From: F1-20-MAGs119 sp041164425
Lineage (GTDB): Bacteria; Actinomycetota; Acidimicrobiia; Acidimicrobiales; Ilumatobacteraceae
Length of the DNA stretch: 62,062 bases
Assembly: GCA_041164425.1 (NCBI GenBank)
Contig: JBEAPO010000058.1
Location: 1 to 62,062 of the forward strand
Reading direction: 5' to 3'
The position numbers were made by a program, and so were the translations under genes. The notes below the pieces were generated by a model that saw nothing but the letters and a program-made list of their open reading frames with translations, was not told where the DNA came from and did no database searches. The stretch's first letter is position 1; each line of letters begins with the position of its first letter. Below, piece after piece: positions 43,065 to 52,548 of this stretch.

Positions 43065-43909
43065 GGGTTCACCGTCATGCACAGTCTCGCCCAGTCGGCG
43101 AGCGTCAACTGTTCGGCGCGCGCCGTCGGATCGACACCCGCACGTTCGAACTGCGCCGCATCGACGACGCCCGCCAGTGCCGAACGCAACATCTTGCGAC
43201 GCTTCGCGAAGCCTGCACGCACCAGCGAGAACAACTCCTCGGCATCGGCGACGTCGGCGGCGGGTGTGTCGTGACGTGTGATCCGCACCAGCGCCGAGTC
43301 GACTTTCGGTCGTGGCAGGAAAACCGTGGGCGGAACGTTGCCGACGATTTCTGCCCGCGCCCAATACGCAACCTTCACGCTGACCGCGCCGTACGCGTCT
43401 TCGCCGACCGTCGCGCAGAAGCGTTCGCCAACTTCGGACTGCACCATCACGAGCATCCCATGCACCTCGGGGACGTCATCGAGAATGTCGGCGACGAGCG
43501 GCGTCGCGATGTTGTACGGCAGATTCGCAACCACGGTCACGGCACCGTCTCGCGCACGTCCCAGGCGGGTGTTTTCGTCGGCAATGAAGGCATGCCAGTC
43601 GAGGTGCATGGCGTCGGCTTCGTGCACCACAACGTTCGAGTGGGCGGACATCTGCTCGCGCAGAACGGGAACGATGCCACGATCAACCTCGACCGCGATG
43701 ACGTGCGCCCCCGTCTCGGCGAGAGCGGAAGTGAGTGAGCCGAGACCTGCGCCAATTTCGACGACCACGTCACCCGTCGACACGCCGGCAAGACGCGCGA
43801 TACGTCGCACTGTGTTCGGATCGACGACGAAGTTCTGGCCGAGCGTACGTCGCGGCGACAGGCCGTGGCGTTCGAGCAGCGCGGCTGCCTGTGGGCGGCT
43901 GAGGGTCAC
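43061..43909 (-). CDS. rsmA: 16S rRNA dimethyladenosine transferase
   Basis: The protein is 282 aa. Also called KsgA; it dimethylates two adjacent adenines near the 3' end of 16S rRNA. It has the N-terminal TLGQNFVVDPNT motif, SAM motif VEIGAGLGSLTSAL (~50), the acidic EVDRG and the catalytic NLPYNIATP (~130). The C-terminal helical domain is present. GTG 43909 overlaps the upstream stop as GTGA. Confidence 0.97.
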   Translation of the reverse strand: MTLSRPQAAALLERHGLSPRRTLGQNFVVDPNTVRRIARLAGVSTGDVVVEIGAGLGSLTSALAETGAHVIAVEVDRGIVPVLREQMSAHSNVVVHEADAMHLDWHAFIADENTRLGRARDGAVTVVANLPYNIATPLVADILDDVPEVHGMLVMVQSEVGERFCATVGEDAYGAVSVKVAYWARAEIVGNVPPTVFLPRPKVDSALVRITRHDTPAADVADAEELFSLVRAGFAKRRKMLRSALAGVVDAAQFERAGVDPTARAEQLTLADWARLCMTVNP

Positions 43910-44439
43910 CAGCTCACCGTGACGGGCAGCGGAGCATCGACCAGGTTTGCGATCTGCAGGTAAAGCGGCGTGTGGATGACGACATCGGCATCCGAGGGGA
44001 GCGTCACTGCGAAGACGTTGGTGCAGCGCAGTGAACGGCCGTTGTTGAGGTTGACGATCGTGACTTCGACGCCGAGCGGAGCCACCGATGCGTAACAGAT
44101 CGCGGAGTTGTAGTCGGGGAAACGCACGTAGCTCGCCTTGCCGGTGACGCGGTTCATCTCGCCTGGGCCCGGGTATGCGATCGGTGCGCTGCCCGTGGGC
44201 TGCTGGGCGAGCGGGCCATCGAGGTTCACGGGCTTCGACGAGTCGTCGGCCAGCGGCCCCACGGCCGCGACGTTGTCGAGCGGGGTCGAGGTCGTCGTGG
44301 TTTCGACGGTCGCTGGGGCGGCCGTCCCGTCACCCCGCGAATCGGAGGATCCTCGGGCCATAGCGAAGACGAGCGCAATGATCGTCGTGACGACGGCGAG
44401 CACCGCGATCCGGCGACGTTCGTACACGGTCGTCGCCAT
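43906..44439 (-). CDS. Membrane-anchored or exported hypothetical protein, possible double-psi beta-barrel
   Basis: The protein is 177 aa. N-terminal basic residues and one hydrophobic helix (~12-30, VLAVVTTIIALVFAM) are followed by a Ser/Thr/Pro-rich linker and a C-terminal domain (~95-177). The run GKASYVRFPDYNSAICYASV, then VTIVNLNNGRSLRCTNVF, resembles the RlpA-like double-psi beta-barrel of cell wall proteins. In many actinobacteria a resuscitation-promoting factor occupies this slot between tatD and ksgA, so a wall-remodelling role is plausible. Confidence 0.72.
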   Translation of the reverse strand: MATTVYERRRIAVLAVVTTIIALVFAMARGSSDSRGDGTAAPATVETTTTSTPLDNVAAVGPLADDSSKPVNLDGPLAQQPTGSAPIAYPGPGEMNRVTGKASYVRFPDYNSAICYASVAPLGVEVTIVNLNNGRSLRCTNVFAVTLPSDADVVIHTPLYLQIANLVDAPLPVTVSW

Positions 44440-45197
44440 TACGCCGCCATTCTGGGGAATGCGCGGAGTGCGTTGGCAGATGTTATGGCAGCCAGGTGTT
44501 CGGGATCGACACCGCGCAGTTTGGCGATGGCGTTGCCGACAACGGCGACGAATGCAGGCTGGTTTTGCTTGCCGCGATGTGGAACCGGCGCGAGGTACGG
44601 GCTGTCGGTTTCGACGAGCAGGCGGTCTTCGGGACACATCAGCGCCGCATCGCGCAGGTCGGCCGCGTTCTTGAACGTGACGATTCCGGAGAACGAAAGG
44701 AACATGCCGCGGTCGAGACACAACTTCGCCTCGGTCGGGCCACCGCTGAAGCAGTGCATCACCGTGTTGGGGGGAACGCCCTCGGCGTCGAGAATCTCGA
44801 GCGTCTCGTCCCACGCTTCGCGTGTGTGGATGACGAGGGACAGGTCGTGTTCGTGGGCGAGGGCGATCTGTTCAGCGAACGCCCTGCGCTGCGAGGCGCG
44901 GTCGGAGTGTTCGTAGTAGTAGTCGAGGCCGCATTCGCCGATCGCAACCACGCGCGGCTCACCGATGAGCGGCAGTAGCTGTGCGGTGCCGTGTTGCGCC
45001 TCATGCGGATGCAGGCCGACAGTGGCCCACACGTCAGTGTGTCGAGACGCAACGGCGATTGCGGCGCGACTGGTTTCGGCGTCGCATCCGATGGTGACCA
45101 TCGTTGACACGCCCGCCTCGAGGGCGGCACGAACCGTTGCATCGGTGCCGAGGTCCATGCGGTCGTCCTCGAGATGGCAGTGGGTGTCTGTCCACAT
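44439..45197 (-). CDS. tatD: TatD-family metal-dependent hydrolase
   Basis: The protein is 252 aa. TIM-barrel nuclease/hydrolase with metal ligands in TDTHCHLED, ECGLDYYY, VIHTREAWDE, HCFSG and ETDSPYLAP. Members have 3'-5' DNase activity. ATG 45197 lies 43 bases after the metG stop. It shares one base (TAATG) with the next gene start. metG-tatD-X-ksgA-ispE is a conserved actinobacterial order. Confidence 0.95.
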   Translation of the reverse strand: MWTDTHCHLEDDRMDLGTDATVRAALEAGVSTMVTIGCDAETSRAAIAVASRHTDVWATVGLHPHEAQHGTAQLLPLIGEPRVVAIGECGLDYYYEHSDRASQRRAFAEQIALAHEHDLSLVIHTREAWDETLEILDAEGVPPNTVMHCFSGGPTEAKLCLDRGMFLSFSGIVTFKNAADLRDAALMCPEDRLLVETDSPYLAPVPHRGKQNQPAFVAVVGNAIAKLRGVDPEHLAAITSANALRAFPRMAA

Positions 45198-45223
45198 AAG
45201 AGAGAGGGGATTGCCTGCGCGTG

Positions 45224-45250
45224 TTACTTCGACCGACCGGTCACTTCGAC
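45224..45250 (-). repeat. Short copy of the metG 3' end with its own stop
   Basis: GTCGAAGTGA at the metG end (45250-45241) is followed 17 bp downstream by GTCGAAGTAA (45233-45224). Each reads SK-stop, once with TGA and once with TAA. At 10 bp, chance cannot be excluded for this locus alone. Confidence 0.55.
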
Positions 45251-46746
45251 TTGCGGGGGAAGAGTGGGTTGCCCTTTTCGACGCCATGGCCGGCGGGGTA
45301 TTGCCCCCACGAAACGCTATTCGGCAACCGCTGCTCCGACACGTCACCCGCCAGGCCAATGCGCTGCCAGACGGCTTGAGCCGTGTGGGGCATGGCCGGA
45401 ACGCAGAGGATTGCCACGATGCGAAGCGCCTCGAGGGCGTCACCCATGATGCCGTCGAGTTCCGGTGACGGCTCGGCCTTCCACGGTTCGTGGTTCTCGA
45501 GGAACGCGTTTGTCGCGTGAATGAGCGACCACGTCGATTCGAGCGCCTTGCCGGGCTGGAACGAGTTCCATGCTGCGGTGGTGTCGGCAACGGCGCGTTG
45601 AGCGACCTCGCGCAACGGTGAATCGGGCCGCGGTGCCGTGCCGATGCCGCCGCACTTTTTCTGTACGACCGTGGCGACGCGGGCGGCAAGGTTGCCGAGG
45701 TTGTTCGCCAGATCGGAGTTGTAGCGCGCAACGAGTCCTTCGTAGGTGAAGTCGCCGTCGTTGCCGTACTGCGTGTCGGACAACACGTAGTAGCGGAATC
45801 CATCGACACCGAATTCGTCGATGAGGTCGAGCGGGTTGACGACGTTGCCCGTCGTTTTCGACATCTTTTCTCCGCCGACGAGCAGCCATCCTCCGACGGC
45901 CCAGTGCTGCGGCGGCTCGATGCCTGCGGACATCAGCATCGCCGGCCAATAAACGCAGTGGAAGCGGATGATGTCCTTGCCGATGAGGTGCACCGACACC
46001 GGCCAGTTGCGGGCGAAGGCTTCGTCATCGTTGCCGTACCCGACGGCAGTGATGTAATTCGCCAGTGCGTCGAACCATACGTAGGTGACGTGCTCGGAGT
46101 CCCACGGGATCGGAATGCCCCACGTGAGGCTCTTGCGACTGATCGAGAAGTCGCGCAGCCCTTGTTTGATGAACGACGTCACTTCGTTCATGCGGTACGA
46201 CGGGGTGATACAGCCGGGGTGCTTGGCATACCAGTCGAGCAACCGATCGCCGAAGCGCGAGAGGCGGAAGAACCAGTTTTCTTCCTCGACGTGTTCGACC
46301 GGCCTCTTGTGCACCGGGCAGTTACCTGACTCCAGTTCTTCTTCGGTGAAGTAGGCCTCGCAGGCGACGCAGTAGAGCCCCGAATAGGTGTCGAGTTGGA
46401 TGTCGCCCGCGTCGTAGCAGGCCTGCAGCAACTTGGCGACGCCACGCTTGTGGCGATCTTCCGTGGTGCGGATGAAGTCGTCGTAACTGATGTCGAGGCG
46501 TGACCAGGCGTCGGCAAACAGTGGTGCGATCGAGTCGGTGAATGCTTGCGGTGACACGCCGGCTGCGTCGGCGGCCTGCTGGATCTTCAGACCGTGTTCG
46601 TCGGTGCCCGTGAGGAAGTGCACGTCGTCGCCATTCAAACGGTGCCAACGGGCGAAGGCGTCGCCAACGATCGTGGTGTAGGCGTGGCCAAGGTGTGGTC
46701 GTGCGTTCACGTAGTAGATGGGGGTCGTCAACGAAAAACGCGGCAC
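45241..46746 (-). CDS. metG: Methionine-tRNA ligase
   Basis: The protein is 501 aa. Class I synthetase charging tRNA-Met. HIGH-type motif HLGH at residues 18-21, zinc-knuckle-like CVACEAYFTEEELESGNC near 125-145, and KMSKT near 293 followed by GNVVNPLDL. The length fits the form without the C-terminal tRNA-binding domain. The start is GTG 46746, only 24 bp from the divergent thioesterase GTG, so both transcripts may be leaderless. Confidence 0.97.
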   Translation of the reverse strand: MPRFSLTTPIYYVNARPHLGHAYTTIVGDAFARWHRLNGDDVHFLTGTDEHGLKIQQAADAAGVSPQAFTDSIAPLFADAWSRLDISYDDFIRTTEDRHKRGVAKLLQACYDAGDIQLDTYSGLYCVACEAYFTEEELESGNCPVHKRPVEHVEEENWFFRLSRFGDRLLDWYAKHPGCITPSYRMNEVTSFIKQGLRDFSISRKSLTWGIPIPWDSEHVTYVWFDALANYITAVGYGNDDEAFARNWPVSVHLIGKDIIRFHCVYWPAMLMSAGIEPPQHWAVGGWLLVGGEKMSKTTGNVVNPLDLIDEFGVDGFRYYVLSDTQYGNDGDFTYEGLVARYNSDLANNLGNLAARVATVVQKKCGGIGTAPRPDSPLREVAQRAVADTTAAWNSFQPGKALESTWSLIHATNAFLENHEPWKAEPSPELDGIMGDALEALRIVAILCVPAMPHTAQAVWQRIGLAGDVSEQRLPNSVSWGQYPAGHGVEKGNPLFPRKSK

Positions 46747-46770
46747 CCGACGAGGATACGCTCGGCATCC

Positions 46771-47571
46771 GTGACTTTCGCGTTCGAAAATGCAACCGCA
46801 GTGGAGAAGGTCTCCGAGGGTCGGTACTCGGCATCCGTACTACCCGGTTGGGACATCATGGGCAATGCGAACGGCGGATATCTCTTCGCGCTGGCTGGTC
46901 GGGCGATGCGTGATCATTCGGGGCGGCGCGATCCGTTCAGCGTCACCGCCCATTACCTCGCTCCGGTGAAGGCGGGCCCGGTCATCATCGAGGTCGACAC
47001 GGTGAAGACGGGCAAGTTGCTGACGACGATGAACGCGAGCATCGTGTCGGGTGGTCGTACCGCGGTGCGCTTTCTCGGTGGGTGGGGCGAGACGCCCGAC
47101 GTCTCCGAGACTGACTACGTCACCCTGGTGCCGCCCGAACTTCCGTCTTTCGACGAGTGCGTTCCGCGCAACAACGACGGCAATGCGATGCCCGTCGAAT
47201 TCGCCAATCGGTTCGATTCACGAATTCATCCCGAAGACACGTGTTTCCTGCGAGGGGAGACCGGGTCGACCGCCGTGATGCGCGGCTGGTTCGAGTTCGA
47301 CGATGCACGACCCATCGACACGCTTTCCCTGCTGATGATCGCCGACTCGTTTGCGCCGCCCGTGTTCAACGTACCCGTCCCGCGAGCCTGGGTGCCCACA
47401 CTCGAACTCACCGTGCACGTGCGCGCGGTTCCCGTCGGTACCCGCGTGGCGTGCGTTTTTCGATCGCGCGTCATCCAGGGTGGACTCACCGAAGAGGACG
47501 GCGAAATGTGGGACACGACCGGCAACCTCGTCGCGCAATCCCGACAGCTTGCGCTACTCGGTCGCGCCTAG
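46771..47571 (+). CDS. Acyl-CoA thioesterase family protein (double hotdog)
   Basis: The protein is 266 aa. Two hotdog repeats of the TesB/4HBT_3 kind: GNANGGYLFALAGRAM and FSVTAHYLAPVKAGP in the first, SLLMIADSFAPPVF and PTLELTVHVRA in the second. It should hydrolyse acyl-CoA esters. GTG 46771 gives a start at VTFAFENATAVEKV. The last four codons, GRA-TAG, recur three more times directly downstream. Confidence 0.87.
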   Translation: MTFAFENATAVEKVSEGRYSASVLPGWDIMGNANGGYLFALAGRAMRDHSGRRDPFSVTAHYLAPVKAGPVIIEVDTVKTGKLLTTMNASIVSGGRTAVRFLGGWGETPDVSETDYVTLVPPELPSFDECVPRNNDGNAMPVEFANRFDSRIHPEDTCFLRGETGSTAVMRGWFEFDDARPIDTLSLLMIADSFAPPVFNVPVPRAWVPTLELTVHVRAVPVGTRVACVFRSRVIQGGLTEEDGEMWDTTGNLVAQSRQLALLGRA

Positions 47572-47637
47572 CGGAAACACGGTCGCGCCTAGCGGAAACA
47601 CGGTCGCGCCTAGCGGAGACGCGGTCGCGCCTAGCGG
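47560..47637 (+). repeat. Four 21-bp tandem copies of the thioesterase 3' end
   Basis: Units begin at 47560, 47581, 47602 and 47623 (the last partial). Each contains GGTCGCGCCTAGCGG, that is GRA-TAG. Units 1 and 2 are identical and unit 3 has two changes. The period is 21, so all four TAG codons are in one frame. Unit 4 also contains CTA (47631-47633), the stop of the HAD gene on the other strand. Confidence 0.93.
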
Positions 47638-48299
47638 GAAAGAATTCTCAGCAGGTCAACAGGTTCCTGTGCAATCGCGTGTGCGCCCGCCGTGATGAGT
47701 TCGTCGTGCGAGCCGAAGCCCCACAAGACACCAAGGCCCTTCGTGCCGACCTCGGTGGCAGCGTCAATGTCATGGTGTCGATCACCGATCATCCAACATT
47801 CGTCGTGTGTGACCGAGATGCCGTGGTGGTCGTGGAGATCACGGATTGCCTGTTCGAGCAAGCGGGCCTTTGGCACTTCGTTGTCGGATTCCGCTGCGAC
47901 GACGTGGATGAAACGGTTGCGGGCCTGAGTGACGTCGAGAACCATCAACGCCTGTTTCTCGGGTTTCGACGTGACAACGGCGAGATGCCAGTCGCGACCC
48001 AGTGCGTCGAGCACGTCGAGGATGCCGTCGAAGGCTGGGGTGTGTGGCACGTAATTCGGTGTGTAAACGGCGCGATAGTCGGCGATGAACTCGTCGGCGC
48101 CGTCGCTGGGCAGGCCACGCGGAACGAAGAACGTCGGGTACGACGTCGCCAGTGGCGGGCCGACGATGTGCCGAAGATCTTCACGCGTGAGAGGCGCGGC
48201 ACCGCGGGCGACGAGGACTTCGTTCATCGCGCCCATGATTCCCGCGCCGGAGTCGGCGACCGTACCATCAAGATCGAAGAAGAGGACGTGTTGTTTCAC
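47631..48299 (-). CDS. HAD-superfamily phosphatase, phosphoglycolate-phosphatase-like
   Basis: The protein is 222 aa. Motif I FFDLDGTVADS with nucleophile Asp8, motif II Ser/Thr in AVVTSKPEK, motif III Lys in DNEVPKARLL and motif IV in MIGDRHHDIDAA. The cap is the small helical type (C1). The substrate is a small phosphoester, perhaps phosphoglycolate. The start is GTG 48299, 10 bases after the rsmI stop. Its own stop lies inside the thioesterase tail repeats. Confidence 0.88.
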   Translation of the reverse strand: MKQHVLFFDLDGTVADSGAGIMGAMNEVLVARGAAPLTREDLRHIVGPPLATSYPTFFVPRGLPSDGADEFIADYRAVYTPNYVPHTPAFDGILDVLDALGRDWHLAVVTSKPEKQALMVLDVTQARNRFIHVVAAESDNEVPKARLLEQAIRDLHDHHGISVTHDECWMIGDRHHDIDAATEVGTKGLGVLWGFGSHDELITAGAHAIAQEPVDLLRILSR

Positions 48300-48309
48300 G
48301 GGTGTGGTC

Positions 48310-49158
48310 TCACTTGTCGTTGGTCGCCGGGCGGCGGGCGAGTGCGATGCGGTATGCGGTGCGCCGGGGCACGCCGAGTGTGGTGGCGGCGCGGCCGGCG
48401 GCGTCGCGCACCGACATGCCGGCAGCGAGTGCGTCGTCGACGACGCGTGCGACCTGTTCGTCGTCGGGCGCGGGCGCCGGAGACGCGGCATCGACGACGA
48501 CCACGAACTCACCGTGTGGTTCGCGTTCGGCAAAGTGGGTGGCAGCATGCGCGAGTGTGCCCCGCCACACTTCCTCGTGCAGTTTGGTGAGTTCGCGTGC
48601 CACGGCGACGCGTCGGTCGTCGCCACACATCACGGCGAGGTCGTCGAGAGTTCGCGCGATGCGGCGCGGCGACTCGTAGAAGACGACCGTGCGTTCCTCG
48701 GCCGCGATGTCGGCCAGTCTCTGTTGGCGGTCACCTCCAGAGCGCGGAAGGAAGCCCTCGAAGACGAAGCGTGTCGTCGGTAGTCCGCTGAGAATGAGGG
48801 CCATCACCAGTGCTGCGGGGCCAGGAATTGCCGTAACCGCGAGTCCTGCGTCGACGACGGCACGCACGACAACCGAACCTGGGTCGGAGATGGCGGGCGT
48901 ACCTGCGTCGGTGATGAGCGCGACCGTCTTTCCGGCGGCGATTGCATCGACGATACGCGTCGTTGCATCACGCTCGGTGTGTTCGTTCACCACGACATAG
49001 TGCGGGTCGGCGATACCGAGATGTTTGATGAGTCGGCCCGAATGTCGCGAGTCTTCACAGGCGATCAGGTCGGCTTCGGCGAGCGTGTCGCGCGCACGTT
49101 GCGAGACGTCGGCGAGGTTGCCGATGGGTGTGGCGACGAGAACGAGGGAGCCGGTCAT
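48310..49158 (-). CDS. rsmI: 16S rRNA (cytidine-2'-O)-methyltransferase RsmI
   Basis: The protein is 282 aa. It methylates the 2'-O of C1402 in 16S rRNA. Tetrapyrrole-methylase-like fold with VATPIGNLADVSQRA at the N-terminus, LITDAGTPAISDPG (~84) and the FEGFLPRSG segment; YESPRRIARTLDDL is typical. ATG 49158 overlaps the DUF192 stop (ATGA). Confidence 0.96.
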   Translation of the reverse strand: MTGSLVLVATPIGNLADVSQRARDTLAEADLIACEDSRHSGRLIKHLGIADPHYVVVNEHTERDATTRIVDAIAAGKTVALITDAGTPAISDPGSVVVRAVVDAGLAVTAIPGPAALVMALILSGLPTTRFVFEGFLPRSGGDRQQRLADIAAEERTVVFYESPRRIARTLDDLAVMCGDDRRVAVARELTKLHEEVWRGTLAHAATHFAEREPHGEFVVVVDAASPAPAPDDEQVARVVDDALAAGMSVRDAAGRAATTLGVPRRTAYRIALARRPATNDK

Positions 49159-49520
49159 GCTCGGCGCACCGATTCGGCGTCGCGGAAGGCGAGTGTGTCA
49201 CCGACGCTGAGACCCCACCGTTCGAAGGCGCCGGGTGCGGCCTCGACGACGCGCACCGCACGCCGTACCGGAAGGGCAAGGCGGTTCGGTTTCAGGCGGC
49301 CGATGGTGACGATGGAGTCGTCGGCGTCGATGTAAGCGATGTCGACCGAGAATCGCATGGCGAAAGAATGCACCCACTTGCAGCGTTCGATGACGAGCGG
49401 CACAGAAGCATCGGGGAAAACCTTCATGCCGAGGCGACGTGCACGACGCGTGCGGGCGATGTTGACACTGGCGACGACGCGACTGTCGTGCATCATCCAA
49501 CCGACATCGTGTTGTGTCAT
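49155..49520 (-). CDS. DUF192 family protein
   Basis: The protein is 121 aa. Small beta-barrel domain of unknown function. The family core is visible as CKWVHSFAMRFSVDIAYID and VVEAAPGAFERWGLSVGD. No signal peptide is present, although many relatives are exported. ATG 49520 begins MTQHDVGWMMHD; an upstream ATG at 49556 is possible. Operon with rsmI and the HAD gene. Confidence 0.85.
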   Translation of the reverse strand: MTQHDVGWMMHDSRVVASVNIARTRRARRLGMKVFPDASVPLVIERCKWVHSFAMRFSVDIAYIDADDSIVTIGRLKPNRLALPVRRAVRVVEAAPGAFERWGLSVGDTLAFRDAESVRRA

Positions 49521-49563
49521 GTGATTCACGCTAACCAACCGCACTGTCTCGGACACCAGGTGT

Positions 49564-50661
<1,098 letters not shown>

Positions 50662-50736
50662 GGGTTCCCGAGGGTACTTGTGGTCGGGCCGAAACCCTTG
50701 AAAACAGTGGGTTTCAGGAGTGGATCAGGCCTGCCC

Positions 50737-50764
50737 AATTGTTACTATGGCCGTAGTGGTAATT
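50737..50764. promoter_or_regulatory. Imperfect 28-bp dyad over the sufB promoter
   Basis: AATT-GTT-ACTA (50737-50747) mirrors TAGT-GGT-AATT (50754-50764) around a GGCC centre. The outer four and inner four bases of each arm match exactly and the middle three do not. TACTAT (50743-50748) inside it is a reasonable -10 box. The dyad ends 16 bp before the sufB ATG. It is a candidate site for an Fe-S-sensing repressor such as SufR or another Rrf2/ArsR-type regulator, none of which is encoded here. Confidence 0.5.
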
Positions 50765-50780
50765 CCCGACTGGAGCCCCC

Positions 50781-52184
50781 ATGAGCACCTTTGATCTCGA
50801 CCTCAGCAAGTACCAACTGGGCTGGAGCGATGACAGCGTCGAGTACGCCTTCGCGCCGGAAAAGGGCCTGAACGACGGCGTCGTCGAGCAGATCTCGTGG
50901 TGGAAGGGCGAGCCCGACTGGATGCGCAAGTTGCGTTTGCGCTCGTTGCAGACCTTCGAGCGCAAGCCGATGGCGAAATGGTTCGCCGACAACATGCCCG
51001 ACATCGACTTCCAGGACATCTACTACTACCTCCGCCCGGCCACCGAGCAGGTCGACGAGTGGGACGACCTTCCCGAGCAGATGAAGGCGACTTACGAGAA
51101 GTTGGGCATTCCCGAAGCCGAGCGCAAATACCTCGCCGGTGTCACCGCGCAGTACGAGTCGGAGGTGGTGTTCCACCGCAACCGCGAAGACCTCGAGGCG
51201 CAGGGAATTTTGTTCTGCGACATGGACACGGCGTTGCGCGAATACCCCGACCTCGTGAAGCAGTACTTCGGCACGGTCATCCCGCCCGGTGACAACAAGT
51301 TCGCCGCGCTGAACACGTCGGTGTGGTCGGGTGGATCGTTCATCTACGTGCCGCCGGGCGTCGAGTGTGAAATGCCGCTGCAGGCGTACTTCCGCATCAA
51401 CTCGGAAAACGCCGGCCAGTTCGAGCGCACACTCATCATCGCCGACGAGGGTTCGAAGGTGCACTACATCGAGGGCTGCTCGGCGCCGGTGTACACCAGC
51501 GACTCACTGCACTCTGCCGTCGTCGAAATCATCGTCAAGCCCAGTGCGCGTGTCACCTACACGACGATCCAGAACTGGTCGCCCAACGTCTACAACCTCG
51601 TCACCAAACGCGCCCGCGTCGAGGCCGAAGGGCATATGGAGTGGATCGACGGCAACATCGGCTCCAAGCTCACGATGAAATATCCGGCCGTTTACTTGGT
51701 CGGCCCCAAGGCCACGGGCGAAGTGTTGTCGGTCGCGTACGCGGGTGCCGGCCAGCACCAAGACGCAGGCGCAAAGATGGTGCACGCGGCGCCCGAGACG
51801 TCGTCGAAGATCGTGTCGAAGTCGATCTCCAAGGACGGCGGCATCACCACCTACCGCGGTCTCGTGCGCGTCGACGAGGGCGCTTACGGCTGCAAGAGCC
51901 ATGTGCAGTGCGACGCGCTCATCCTCGACGAAACAAGTGAGTCGCGCACCCTTCCGTACATGGAAGTGGGCGAGCGCGATGCACAGATCGGCCACGAAGC
52001 CACAGTGTCGAAAATCGCCGACGAGCAGTTGTTCTACCTGCAGAGTCGCGGCCTCTCGCAAGAGCAGGCCATGTCGATGGTCGTCAACGGTTTCATCGAG
52101 CCCGTCACACGCACGTTACCGATGGAGTATGCGGTCGAATGGAGCCGCCTCATCGAACTGCAGATGGAAGGCTCGGTTGGCTGA
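50781..52184 (+). CDS. sufB: Fe-S cluster assembly scaffold SufB
   Basis: The protein is 467 aa. Core of the SufBCD scaffold that builds 4Fe-4S clusters in the cytoplasm. The beta-helix has YVPPGVECEMPLQAYFRIN and QFERTLIIADEGSKVHYIEG. ATG 50781 has TGGAG 5-10 bases upstream. It is the first gene of sufB-X-sufD-Rieske-sufC, with stop and next start overlapping as TGATG. Confidence 0.97.
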   Translation: MSTFDLDLSKYQLGWSDDSVEYAFAPEKGLNDGVVEQISWWKGEPDWMRKLRLRSLQTFERKPMAKWFADNMPDIDFQDIYYYLRPATEQVDEWDDLPEQMKATYEKLGIPEAERKYLAGVTAQYESEVVFHRNREDLEAQGILFCDMDTALREYPDLVKQYFGTVIPPGDNKFAALNTSVWSGGSFIYVPPGVECEMPLQAYFRINSENAGQFERTLIIADEGSKVHYIEGCSAPVYTSDSLHSAVVEIIVKPSARVTYTTIQNWSPNVYNLVTKRARVEAEGHMEWIDGNIGSKLTMKYPAVYLVGPKATGEVLSVAYAGAGQHQDAGAKMVHAAPETSSKIVSKSISKDGGITTYRGLVRVDEGAYGCKSHVQCDALILDETSESRTLPYMEVGERDAQIGHEATVSKIADEQLFYLQSRGLSQEQAMSMVVNGFIEPVTRTLPMEYAVEWSRLIELQMEGSVG

Positions 52185-52519
52185 TGCCGATGAAGACCGA
52201 GTGCAAGCACTACGAAACGCGCACCTATGCGAATGGTGACGCGGTACGCAAGTGCACGCTCGATCTCGCTCCCGATGCGCCGTGGCGCTGCCCCGACGCC
52301 TGCCCGAAGTACGAACGGCGTCTCGCGGACGCGGCGTGGGTGCGCGGAAGTGCCCTCGCTCCCCGCACGCCCGAAGAGCCTCCGGGTCTCGACGATGGCT
52401 CCGCCGCCGCCGTGCTCGACGCGGCAGAAGACATCGTCAACGCGGCGGGTTTCGACCTGATGGAAGAACTCGCCAAAGACTCGAAGCGTCGCTGGTGGAA
52501 GTTCCGCCGCAAGAAGTAA
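52184..52519 (+). CDS. Small four-cysteine protein in the suf operon
   Basis: The protein is 111 aa; I recognise no named family. The N-terminal half contains Cys7, Cys24, Cys36 and Cys40 in TECKHYETR, RKCTLDLAP and RCPDACPKYE, plus His9, a layout suited to zinc or an Fe-S cluster. The C-terminal half is acidic and ends in a basic tail (SKRRWWKFRRKK). Because its ATG shares a base with the sufB stop, it must be co-expressed with the scaffold, which suggests an assembly accessory or carrier. Confidence 0.8.
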   Translation: MPMKTECKHYETRTYANGDAVRKCTLDLAPDAPWRCPDACPKYERRLADAAWVRGSALAPRTPEEPPGLDDGSAAAVLDAAEDIVNAAGFDLMEELAKDSKRRWWKFRRKK

Positions 52520-52548
52520 AACCCCTGACCCCACAAGGATCCCCCCGC

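Noticed and set aside
46594..46770. Upstream extension of the thioesterase
   Set aside because: It would run antisense through the metG start and adds low-quality sequence; GTG 46771 begins at the expected hotdog domain.
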